Position numbers and translations under genes: made by a program
The notes under the pieces: generated by a model
Databases searched by the model: none
What the model was told of the DNA's origin: nothing
Seen by the model: only the letters and a program-made list of their open reading frames with translations
In this document: one piece after another, positions 37,614-46,234 of the stretch
How the letters are laid out: the number at the start of each line of letters is the position of its first letter
How positions within the stretch are numbered: the stretch's first letter is position 1
Source: Flavobacteriales bacterium
GTDB taxonomy: Bacteria; Bacteroidota; Bacteroidia; Flavobacteriales; UBA1820
Assembly (NCBI GenBank): GCA_003150615.1
Contig: QALN01000004.1
Span: 1-64,000 of the forward strand
Length of the DNA stretch: 64,000 nucleotides
Direction of reading: 5' to 3'

Positions 37614-37719
37614 TAAAATAAACTGCAAGCCGGCTGTGTCACCCGTCGGAACAGAAATAAACAACATGTGTTAAATATCTAACGGGCTATGCCCGCGGCA
37701 GAGTGTTGCATGTAAAATA
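37614..37719. repeat. 106-bp direct repeat, central hybrid copy
   Basis: Its first 31 bases match the right copy at all three positions where left and right differ. Its downstream flank (AAAACGTATAAATAAAATGCTC) matches the left copy. It is thus the recombinant junction between the two 19,960-bp units. Confidence 0.95.
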
Positions 37720-37735
37720 AAAACGTATAAATAAA

Positions 37736-38620
37736 ATGCTCGATTTCAGACTTAAAGTGTTTTATACCGTAGCCTCGGAGATGAGTTTCACCAAGGCGGC
37801 GCACAAACACAACATAACCCAGCCTGCCGTATCCAAGCACATACAGGAACTGGAACGCATTTACGGCATCACCCTTTTCGAGCGCAAAGGCAGCAGTGTC
37901 GTGCTTACCGAAGCAGGCAAGATACTCTACGAACAAGCCAAAAACATAGATGCCATATACCGCGAGATAGATTACCGCATATCGAGCCTCAAGGAAGAAC
38001 ACAAAGGCGAGCTGCGGCTTGGAGCATCGACGTCCATAGCCCAGTACGTGCTGCCGGAAGTGATAGCCCGTTTTTACAACTATTATCCGGCCATAAAAGT
38101 AAGTCTCATAAGCGGAAATACCGAACAAATAGAGGATGCGCTGTTGGAAAAGGAAATAGACCTGGCCTTTGTCGAGGGCCTTCCGTCCAACCACCTGCTT
38201 CATTATTCCGAATACATGGACGACGAACTGGCCCCCATAACGCGGCGCGGCGGACTTTACACCCAGAAAAAATACTCGCTCGAAGACATAAAGGAACTGC
38301 CTCTGGTCATGCGCGAGGACGGCTCCGGCACGCTCGACATAATAAAACAGAAACTGTTCAGCGCCGGACATATCCACGACGACAACAGCCTGAACATAAT
38401 CATAAAACTCGGCAGCACGGAAAGTATAAAAGCCTTCGTGCGCCAGACGGACTGCATAGCTTTCATATCCAAACAGGCGTTAAAACGCGAGAGCGAACTC
38501 TCCGACCTGGAAATACTGTCCATAAAGGGCCTTGAACTCAAACGCAAATTTTATAAAGTGTCCCTGCGCGGAGAGTTGTCGGGAAATGCCGCACTGTTCA
38601 TAAAATCGCTCAACGGGTGA
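37736..38620 (+). CDS. LysR-family transcriptional regulator (copy 2)
   Basis: The protein is identical to the one at 17776-18660. Upstream of the shared repeat the DNA differs: here it is the divergent ribD promoter region, whereas copy 1 follows the acyl-CoA ligase gene. Any control element more than about 120 nt upstream therefore differs between the two copies. Confidence 0.9.
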   Translation: MLDFRLKVFYTVASEMSFTKAAHKHNITQPAVSKHIQELERIYGITLFERKGSSVVLTEAGKILYEQAKNIDAIYREIDYRISSLKEEHKGELRLGASTSIAQYVLPEVIARFYNYYPAIKVSLISGNTEQIEDALLEKEIDLAFVEGLPSNHLLHYSEYMDDELAPITRRGGLYTQKKYSLEDIKELPLVMREDGSGTLDIIKQKLFSAGHIHDDNSLNIIIKLGSTESIKAFVRQTDCIAFISKQALKRESELSDLEILSIKGLELKRKFYKVSLRGELSGNAALFIKSLNG

Positions 38621-38711
38621 TCCTTTACTCTCCTGAAACCGTTTGTTACGGGCTTTTACGCGCCCTGTCAGTCCGTTGTTCCGCTGCGGCGGCAAAAAGA
38701 CATTTGTACGT

Positions 38712-41700
38712 ATGAATACCGACGATACCGGAAATAACCTCCGTCAAAAGGAACAAACCGATATGCTTTACGGCAGGATATGTGCCGCATGCCCACCGCA
38801 GGAACATTCTCCATCGGGCTATCGGGACGCTTTTCTGGAACTGCGGGGAGTGTTCGACGCTTTTTTCTCCATTCTTCTCGAAGGAGACATACGCTCGTTC
38901 GGTTCGCAGTATTCGCGTGTGGTGTACGCATGCCGCAAATACGACGTTGCGGCCGATATACAGCGTGCGGCGGTTGCGTTCCGCCACCGGTCTGCCTCTT
39001 TTGCCGAAAAGACTGATGCCCACGCCGGAGAACTGGCCGTCGCGGCATCTACGCTCGCTTATGTCATGGACGGATTCGGGTATCCTGTCCCGGAAGGCTT
39101 TCCGTATGCGCCTGGAAACGGATATTCTATCTCAGGCACATCGGGCAGGGCGGAGGACTCGCCGGCACAGATACTATCCGGTATCGTTACCGCAGTCTCG
39201 CCCGTGAAGACCGAGAACGGCAGGCGTTATTATAACCTCTCCCTTTTATGCCCTGCTGACGGCAACGCTCAAGAAAAACAAGTATCGGTGACGGTTGTCG
39301 AAAGTTACGCCGGAGGACTTTTGCGCAGCGACCTGATGCGCCAGAGGGAACTTCTCCGGGAATATTTTTCCGTCAACATAACTGCCGTATCACCCGGTGC
39401 GGCGGAAGGCGTTTTCAGAACCACGGCACGTTCACTGCTCGTTATAGAACCCGATTATCTTGTCGATGTTACGGATATAGCTGGATGCTTCACACAGGAA
39501 GGCGCCAATGCCAACATGTTCCTGCTGTCGAAACTCTCGCCCGAAAACGATTCCGAAGCCATGCTTAAGGGAACGTTGATAAACGACCTTCTCGATGCCT
39601 GCATAAGCGATTCCCAAGGCGAACTGGACGTCGTGTTCAAAAAAGCGCTCGAAAAAAACATACTCAAGGCCGCGCGCTACGGCGGAGCGGCAGTAAAGCG
39701 CATATGGGATTCCGTGCTGGCCGAACACGGGGAAAACATCGCCCTTTTCGCCCGGAGCGTATCCGGCGGGCGTATAACGGTCGAACCGTCGTTCATATCG
39801 GCTCTTTACGGCATACAAGGGCGCCTGGACGTTCTGGTACAGGATGCCCGTCAACCGGACGTAAAGGACATCTACGAACTCAAAAGCGGCCGCGCACCAT
39901 CGGGAACCGGCCTTTGGAAAGGGCACCAGATACAGGTGGCTTGCTACAACATGTTGTTGGAATCCGTTTACGGACATCGAAGGCGCGGCACTTCGGCCCT
40001 GTTTTACTCGTCCGCCCAACAGTATCCTATGCGCAATTTCCTTTCCTCGTACAGCGACCAAGCCGAGATTACCGCCGTGAGGAACGAAATAGTCGGACTC
40101 GTTTACCGCATTGCCGGGGGCGACTATTCCCCGCTTGAGAATATCGAGGAGGGGCGTTTCGGAGCTTACCCTCCGTACGCCCGTCAGAGGATAGACGCTT
40201 TTTCATCCGTTTACCGCAACCTTGACCCCGTACAGAAGAAATACTACCGGTCCTTCCTTTCGTTTTCCGTACGCGAGATGCTCGCGGCACGGACAGGCGC
40301 TTTTGCGTTCCCCGGCAGGGATTCTTCGTCAGGCCGTGGTTTCTCGTCCTTGTGGAACGACTGCGATGAGGAGAAACGCCGCGATTTTTCCATCGTCGAT
40401 ACGATGAGGTTCATAGGTTTCGATGCCGCCCGGCATACCGTGCATTTTACAATGGAGGAAGATATCGAACACACGTTCCGCAAAGGTGACGTCGTGGTAG
40501 TGTATCCTCACACGTTCCGCAAAGGTTCAGCGCTGAAAAACGAGATACTCAAAGGAACGATAGACTCGATAAACGGCCGCGATGTCGTTTTCATTCCGCG
40601 AGGCAGCCAGGTGGATACCGGTTTTTTGTCCGCTTCCCCGGTATGGGCAATGGAACACGATATGATGGAAAAGAACTACTGGGCGCAAATATCGTCGTTG
40701 TGCGCTTTCCTGTCTGGGAAAAGCACGGCAATGGATATGGTATTTTGCCGCCGCCGTCCGCGCAGCGGCGAGTTCCCGTATGTTTACGATACTTCGCTCA
40801 CTCCCAATCAGAACGAATCAGTCGAAAAAGCCCTGCGTGCGCGCGACTGTTTTCTGTTGCAGGGGCCTCCCGGCACGGGTAAGACCTCCGGCGCGATAAT
40901 GGGTATCGTGCGCGGCATACTTTCCTCCACGCAGGACAATATAACGCTTCTGGCATTTACCAACAGGGCCGTCGAGGAGATCGCTGTCAAATTGCGCAGA
41001 GAAGGCCTGGACTTCCTGCGTCTTGGGCACGGCATGGCCGGAAATGACGACCAGACCCTTAGCCGTATGGTCGAAAGCGGAATGAAGATCAACGATGTCC
41101 GCCGGGCCGTAAAAAGCAAAAGGATAATACTTTCCACAGTGTCCGGCTTTGCCGCCAGGGCGGAAGACCTGAAAAATATAACGCGTTTCGATACGGCGGT
41201 AATCGATGAGGCTTCTCAGCTGACGGAAATCCAACTGACGGGCGTGCTGCCGTATTTTAAAAAATTCATCCTGGTTGGCGATCAGAAACAACTGCCTTCC
41301 GTCGTTGTGCAAAGCCCGCTGTTGACCGCTACCGATGACCCGTTGCTGAACGGTATCGGACTATACGATCTCGGCGATTCCCTTTTCGAGCGTTTGTATT
41401 CGTATATGGAAAAGAACGGATATGACGATTCTTATGCGATGCTAGACACCCATTTCAGGATGCACGATGATATTGCCGCGTTGGTAAATCCGTTTTATTC
41501 CGGTGCGTTGAAATCCGGAACCGGGCGTCAGAAAGAACGGCGCGTGGAACCGAGAATAGTTTTTTATCCTTCTCCATTTGAACCGTCGTATAAAAAGCAT
41601 CTCGGCGAGGCCCGTCTCGTATCTCATCTGCTGGCGGGAATAAAAAAACGTTACGGCGATTCTTTTTCCCAGGAAACGGTCGGGGTAGTCACTCCCTGGC

Positions 41701-42014
41701 GCGCCCAGATAGCCGCGATACGCAATTCTATAGACGATGCCGAAATATTGGAAAAAGTGACGATAGATACCGTCGAGCGTTTTCAGGGGGGCGAAAAGGA
41801 CATAATAATAGTATCGCTTGCCGTGTTCACTCCTGCACAGATGAAAATGCTGCAATCGCTCAACAGTGACGGTACTGTGGACAGAAAACTCAACGTAACC
41901 GTTTCCCGTGCAAGGGAAGAATTGGTGATACTGGGATATGAGCCGGTACTGTACGACTCGCCGTTTTACGGTCGTGTGCTGGCTATGGCTGAAAAAAGGA
42001 ATACGGATATGTGA
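38712..42014 (+). CDS. Dna2-like nuclease-helicase (copy 2)
   Basis: Same 1,100-residue protein as at 18752-22054, with nuclease residues Asp373, Glu389 and Lys391 and the helicase Walker motifs all intact. It follows the LysR gene copy by 91 nt. If the duplication is real, this enzyme is doubled together with recA and dnaE. Confidence 0.88.
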   Translation: MNTDDTGNNLRQKEQTDMLYGRICAACPPQEHSPSGYRDAFLELRGVFDAFFSILLEGDIRSFGSQYSRVVYACRKYDVAADIQRAAVAFRHRSASFAEKTDAHAGELAVAASTLAYVMDGFGYPVPEGFPYAPGNGYSISGTSGRAEDSPAQILSGIVTAVSPVKTENGRRYYNLSLLCPADGNAQEKQVSVTVVESYAGGLLRSDLMRQRELLREYFSVNITAVSPGAAEGVFRTTARSLLVIEPDYLVDVTDIAGCFTQEGANANMFLLSKLSPENDSEAMLKGTLINDLLDACISDSQGELDVVFKKALEKNILKAARYGGAAVKRIWDSVLAEHGENIALFARSVSGGRITVEPSFISALYGIQGRLDVLVQDARQPDVKDIYELKSGRAPSGTGLWKGHQIQVACYNMLLESVYGHRRRGTSALFYSSAQQYPMRNFLSSYSDQAEITAVRNEIVGLVYRIAGGDYSPLENIEEGRFGAYPPYARQRIDAFSSVYRNLDPVQKKYYRSFLSFSVREMLAARTGAFAFPGRDSSSGRGFSSLWNDCDEEKRRDFSIVDTMRFIGFDAARHTVHFTMEEDIEHTFRKGDVVVVYPHTFRKGSALKNEILKGTIDSINGRDVVFIPRGSQVDTGFLSASPVWAMEHDMMEKNYWAQISSLCAFLSGKSTAMDMVFCRRRPRSGEFPYVYDTSLTPNQNESVEKALRARDCFLLQGPPGTGKTSGAIMGIVRGILSSTQDNITLLAFTNRAVEEIAVKLRREGLDFLRLGHGMAGNDDQTLSRMVESGMKINDVRRAVKSKRIILSTVSGFAARAEDLKNITRFDTAVIDEASQLTEIQLTGVLPYFKKFILVGDQKQLPSVVVQSPLLTATDDPLLNGIGLYDLGDSLFERLYSYMEKNGYDDSYAMLDTHFRMHDDIAALVNPFYSGALKSGTGRQKERRVEPRIVFYPSPFEPSYKKHLGEARLVSHLLAGIKKRYGDSFSQETVGVVTPWRAQIAAIRNSIDDAEILEKVTIDTVERFQGGEKDIIIVSLAVFTPAQMKMLQSLNSDGTVDRKLNVTVSRAREELVILGYEPVLYDSPFYGRVLAMAEKRNTDM

Positions 42015-42121
42015 ATGCCTTGTGTCCTGTACAGGGTTTAAAGCATCCTTGGATATAAGTAGGTATCAAACGGCCATATGGCCATCGAACGGGCTATGCC
42101 TGTCCCGCAAGTTTATGATTG

Positions 42122-42151
42122 AAAAAGCCGGCCCATTCGGGCCGGCTTTTT
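42122..42151. terminator. Bidirectional terminator before efp (copy 2)
   Basis: Same GC-rich hairpin with A-run and T-run as at 22162-22191, between convergent genes. Confidence 0.85.
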
Positions 42152-42174
42152 TTACAGTCTTGCAAAGTAATGCG

Positions 42175-42741
42175 TTATTCTTTTACGCGTTCCTGGTATG
42201 AACCGTCCGTCGTGTTTATCCTTATCTTGTCGCCTTCGTTGATAAACAGCGGTACGCGTACGTTGGCTCCTGTTTCAACGGTAGCCGGTTTCAGCGTGTT
42301 GGTTGCCGTATCGCCCTTTATGCCCGGTTCGGTGAACGTAACCGTAAGCGTAACGCTAGGCGCCAGTTCGCATGCCATAGGCAGGTGGTCTTCGGCATTG
42401 TAAAGCACATCGACTATATCGCCGTCGCGCAGGAACTGCGGAGCGTTTATCATGCTTTTCTGGAGCGTAAGCTGGTCGTAGTCCTCGTTATTCATGAAAT
42501 GGTAATCGTCCCCTTCGTTGTAGAGGAACTGGTATTTGCGGTTTTCTATGCGTACCGGTTCTATCTTGTGGCCTGCCGGGAACGTGTTGTCCAGAATGCG
42601 GCCAGTGGACAGGCTCCTGAGTTTGGTACGTACGAACGCCGCGCCTTTGCCAGGTTTTACGTGCTGGAACTCTACTACTTTGTATATGTCGTAATTAAAC
42701 TTGATACACAAACCGTTTTTAATGTCGTTGGTTGTTGCCAT
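42175..42741 (-). CDS. efp: Elongation factor P (copy 2)
   Basis: Identical to 22215-22781, including the tip lysine Lys32. Last gene of the second lpx operon. Two identical efp genes in one chromosome would be unusual outside a recent duplication; paralogous EF-P-like genes are normally divergent. Confidence 0.97.
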   Translation of the reverse strand: MATTNDIKNGLCIKFNYDIYKVVEFQHVKPGKGAAFVRTKLRSLSTGRILDNTFPAGHKIEPVRIENRKYQFLYNEGDDYHFMNNEDYDQLTLQKSMINAPQFLRDGDIVDVLYNAEDHLPMACELAPSVTLTVTFTEPGIKGDTATNTLKPATVETGANVRVPLFINEGDKIRINTTDGSYQERVKE

Positions 42742-42776
42742 TTTATGAAATGCGTTTTATTTGTCGTTAAAAAAAA

Positions 42777-43565
42777 TTACTGCTCTTTCATGTTGAAACC
42801 GCGCATGAGCCCTCTTTCCGAACGGCGGATAAATTCCATTATCTCATCGCGTTCCTTGCTGGCCTTCAATTCGGTCTCCATTATGGTAAGGGCCTGGGAT
42901 ACGTTGTAGTTCTTCTGGAACAGCACGCGGTAAATGCTTTGTATCTCGTTTATCGTTTCCGAGTCGTAGCCTCGGCGGCGCAGGCCTATCGAGTTTATGC
43001 CCAGATACGATACCGGTTCTTTGCCTGCCTTGACATAAGGCGGGATGTCTTTCCTGACCAGCGAGCCTCCTGCTATCATCACGTGCGAACCTATCTTTAC
43101 GAACTGGTGTATGCCTGTCAGTCCGCCTATCACCACGAAATTGCCGACTTCGCAATGTCCGGACATACCTACCGAATTGGCCAGTATGACGTTGTCGCCG
43201 AGCATACAGTCGTGCGCTACGTGGGCATAGGCCATAAGCAGGCAGTTATTGCCTATCTTGGTAGTACCGGCAGCTTTCGTACCCCGGCTTATGGTGACGC
43301 ACTCGCGTATGGTAGTGTTGTCGCCTATGATGCATGTAGTCTCTTCTCCCTCGAATTTCAGGTCCTGCGGCAGGCCGGATATGACTGCTCCGGGGAATAT
43401 CCGGCAGTTGCGCCCTATCCTCGCGCCTTCCATTATTGTGACGTTCGGACCTATCCACGTGCCGCTTCCTATCTCGACATTATTGGAAATAGTCGTGAAC
43501 GGCTCGATTACTACGTTATGGGCGATTTTTGCGCCTGGGTGAACGTATGCTAAAGGTTGTATCAT
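42777..43565 (-). CDS. lpxA: UDP-N-acetylglucosamine O-acyltransferase (copy 2)
   Basis: Identical to 22817-23605 with catalytic His118, and keeps the 4-nt overlap with lpxC-fabZ. Confidence 0.97.
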   Translation of the reverse strand: MIQPLAYVHPGAKIAHNVVIEPFTTISNNVEIGSGTWIGPNVTIMEGARIGRNCRIFPGAVISGLPQDLKFEGEETTCIIGDNTTIRECVTISRGTKAAGTTKIGNNCLLMAYAHVAHDCMLGDNVILANSVGMSGHCEVGNFVVIGGLTGIHQFVKIGSHVMIAGGSLVRKDIPPYVKAGKEPVSYLGINSIGLRRRGYDSETINEIQSIYRVLFQKNYNVSQALTIMETELKASKERDEIMEFIRRSERGLMRGFNMKEQ

Positions 43566-44962
43566 TGGTTTTCGTCTTTACGTTTTAAAAGAGCCATAAG
43601 TTCCGCTTCGCATACTATTTTGTTGTTGGCGTAAGCGTATCCCTGCATGTGGCATATGCCCCGCCTTATGGGGGTGATGAGTTTCAGATTGAAAATCAAC
43701 GTATCTCCCGGAACCACCTGGTGCTTGAACTTGGCGTTTTCTATTTTCATGAAAAGGGTGATATAGTTTTCCGGGTCGGGTACGCTTTGCAGGGCCAGCA
43801 GTCCTCCGCATTGTGCCATGGCCTCTATCTGCAGAACTCCGGGCATAACCGGGGAGCCGGGGAAGTGACCTACGAAGAAAGGCTCGTTCATAGTCACGTT
43901 CTTTATGCCCACAACGTGTGTGTCGGTCAGTTCCATCACTTTATCCACCAGAAGGAAAGGCGGACGATGGGGGAGCACCTTTATAATGTCGTTTATGTTC
44001 ATAAGGGGCTCTTGGTTCAGATCGAACTTAGGCACTTGGTTGCGTTCTTCGGTGCGGATTATTTTCGATAGTTTTTTTGCGAATTGGGTATTTATGTAAT
44101 GGCCCGGTTTGTTTGCTATTATCTTTCCCTGTATACGGCGTCCGACAAGTGCCAGATCGCCCATAACGTCCAGCAGTTTGTGGCGCGCGGCTTCGTTGGG
44201 GTAGAGCAGGGTGAGGTTGTCCAGTACGCCGTTCGGTTTTACCGTAACCTTGTCGCGGTGGAATATCCTCTTCAGATGGTTCATCGTCTCTTCGGATATT
44301 TCCTTGTCGACGTAAACTATGGCGTTAGTCAGATCCCCGCCCTTTATCAGGCCGTTGTTTATCAGTTGTTCCAGTTCGTGCAAAAAGCAGAACGTGCGGC
44401 ACGAACCTATTTCGGATTTGAATTCCGAAATGTTCTTTATCCCGGCATTCTGCGTGCCCAGTACTTTCGTTCCGAAGTCGACCATAGTGGTCACCTGGAA
44501 TTCGTCGGCCGGGATGACCGTTATTTCGCTTCCGGTTGCAGGGTCGGAATAGGATATGACGTCCTTTACCACATAAACATTGCGGTCGGCCTCCTGTTCC
44601 ACTATCCCTGCGCTTTCGAGCGCTTCGATGAAATATTTCGACGAACCGTCCATTATCGGCGGTTCGGGGCCGTCCATCTCTATTATTATATTGTCTATGT
44701 CGCAGCCCGACACGGCTGCCAGCGTGTGTTCTGTCGTGAATACCTTTACCCCACGTTTTTCAAGCGTGGTTCCGCGCGAAGTCGAGCATACCAGGTTGGC
44801 GTCGGCTTCTACTACGGGACGCCCTTCCAGGTCCGCGCGTACGAAAGTGTAACCGTTGTCCACCGGAGCAGGTTTGAATGTCATGGAAACCTGCTTCCCT
44901 GTGTGTAGGCCTATTCCCGAAATGACCACTTCACGCGCTATGGTTTTCTGTTTTTGGCTCAT
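43562..44962 (-). CDS. lpxC/fabZ: LpxC-FabZ bifunctional fusion (copy 2)
   Basis: Identical to 23602-25002: zinc ligands in the LpxC half and His366/Glu380 in the FabZ half are unchanged. LpxC level is tightly controlled in well-studied Gram-negatives because excess is harmful, so a true doubling would be expected to carry a cost. Confidence 0.97.
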   Translation of the reverse strand: MSQKQKTIAREVVISGIGLHTGKQVSMTFKPAPVDNGYTFVRADLEGRPVVEADANLVCSTSRGTTLEKRGVKVFTTEHTLAAVSGCDIDNIIIEMDGPEPPIMDGSSKYFIEALESAGIVEQEADRNVYVVKDVISYSDPATGSEITVIPADEFQVTTMVDFGTKVLGTQNAGIKNISEFKSEIGSCRTFCFLHELEQLINNGLIKGGDLTNAIVYVDKEISEETMNHLKRIFHRDKVTVKPNGVLDNLTLLYPNEAARHKLLDVMGDLALVGRRIQGKIIANKPGHYINTQFAKKLSKIIRTEERNQVPKFDLNQEPLMNINDIIKVLPHRPPFLLVDKVMELTDTHVVGIKNVTMNEPFFVGHFPGSPVMPGVLQIEAMAQCGGLLALQSVPDPENYITLFMKIENAKFKHQVVPGDTLIFNLKLITPIRRGICHMQGYAYANNKIVCEAELMALLKRKDENQ

Positions 44963-44994
44963 GTCTATATTTTAAGCTTTTATAAAGCCTTTAT

Positions 44995-46035
44995 TTATAA
45001 CTGTTTGTTGTTCCCGCCGAGTTTGGCGTTAATCTCTTCTATACGGCGCGCTAAGTTAGGAAGTTTTCTGAAAACTACATAGGATTTCATGTAATCCTTA
45101 TGGTCGAACGCCGGTGCGCCTATCAGCGTCGAACCTTCTTTCACGTCGGATATCACGCCGGCCTGCGCCGCTATCCGCGAATGTTTGCCAATGCGGATAT
45201 GGCCTGAAAGTCCTACCTGGCCGCCTATGGAGCATCCTTCGCCTATTTTTGTCGAACCGGCTATGCCCGCCTGCGCAGCTACTACCGTATTTTCTCCTAT
45301 TTCCACATTGTGCGCCACCTGTATCAGGTTGTCCAGTTTCGTTCCCTTGCGGATAACCGTCGAACCCATCGTCGCGCGGTCTATCGTCGTATTGGCCCCT
45401 ATCTCCACATTGTCTTCTATTACCACGATGCCGGTCTGGGGTATTTTTTTGTACGTCCCGTCCATCTGCGGGGCGAAACCGAAACCGTCCGACCCCACCA
45501 CCGCGCCGGCGTGCAGCGTGCAGTTCTCGCCTATCACCGTACCGGGATATATTTTCACTCCGGCGTAAACGACCGTTCCGCGTCCTATCTTCACGTTTTC
45601 GCCTATGTATGCCTGAGGGTAAATCTTCACGTCGTCCCCTATTTCGGCTTTGGCCCCTACGTATGAGAAAGCGCCCAGGTACAGATTTTCGCCCAATACC
45701 GCGTCTTCCGCCTGAAACGACGGCTGTTCGGTGCCGGTTTTGAGCGAACGGAGGTATTTGTCGTAAAATTCGAGCAGGGTAGTGAACGCCGTGTACGGGT
45801 TTTCCACTCTCACGAGCGTTGCGGAAACTTTTTCGCAAGGGCGGAAATCGTTTGCCACTATTACCACCGAAGCCTTTGTGGAGTATATATAATGAGTGTA
45901 TTTAGGGTTTGCCAAAAAGGATACGGAACCTGGAGTTCCTTCTTCTATTTTGGCGAGCCTGTCTACACAAACTTCTGCATCCCCTTCAATCGTACCTTGA
46001 AGTATTTCGGATAATTGTAATGCTGAAAATTTCAT
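44995..46035 (-). CDS. lpxD: UDP-3-O-acylglucosamine N-acyltransferase (copy 2)
   Basis: Identical to 25035-26075 with catalytic His242. First gene of the second lpx operon, with the same promoter box 5 nt before the ATG. Confidence 0.97.
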   Translation of the reverse strand: MKFSALQLSEILQGTIEGDAEVCVDRLAKIEEGTPGSVSFLANPKYTHYIYSTKASVVIVANDFRPCEKVSATLVRVENPYTAFTTLLEFYDKYLRSLKTGTEQPSFQAEDAVLGENLYLGAFSYVGAKAEIGDDVKIYPQAYIGENVKIGRGTVVYAGVKIYPGTVIGENCTLHAGAVVGSDGFGFAPQMDGTYKKIPQTGIVVIEDNVEIGANTTIDRATMGSTVIRKGTKLDNLIQVAHNVEIGENTVVAAQAGIAGSTKIGEGCSIGGQVGLSGHIRIGKHSRIAAQAGVISDVKEGSTLIGAPAFDHKDYMKSYVVFRKLPNLARRIEEINAKLGGNNKQL

Positions 46036-46040
46036 TGCCG

Positions 46041-46048
46041 CAAATTTA
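46041..46048 (-). promoter_or_regulatory. lpx operon -7 element (copy 2)
   Basis: TAAATTTG on the minus strand, as at 26081-26088, almost touching the lpxD start codon. Confidence 0.6.
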
Positions 46049-46169
46049 GGAAAAAATTTATTATCGGCGAATAATCAGTGCCGATACGTATCATCAAAAC
46101 AGTAAAACAGGACAACCATTATGTTCAAAACTTTTACATCCGCACACTTCCGGGCTCGCCGAAAATGGC

Positions 46170-46177
46170 TATTTTTG
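46170..46177 (+). promoter_or_regulatory. dnaE -7 element (copy 2)
   Basis: TATTTTTG, as at 26210-26217. Confidence 0.55.
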
Positions 46178-46234
46178 TAAAATCGCTGTCATTTCCGTAA
46201 AAATACGCTTTTATACACTTTATACAATACAGGC

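Larger units (their letters stand above)
17685..37644. repeat. Tandem duplication, first 19,960-bp unit
   Basis: Every gene, intergenic stretch and even incidental reading frame from here recurs 19,960 bases downstream with the same length and sequence. I found no difference between the units wherever I compared them. The unit carries 14 protein genes, several normally essential and single-copy (dnaE, lpxA, lpxC-fabZ, lpxD). The borders are the 75-bp identical cores of the direct repeats. Confidence 0.95.
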
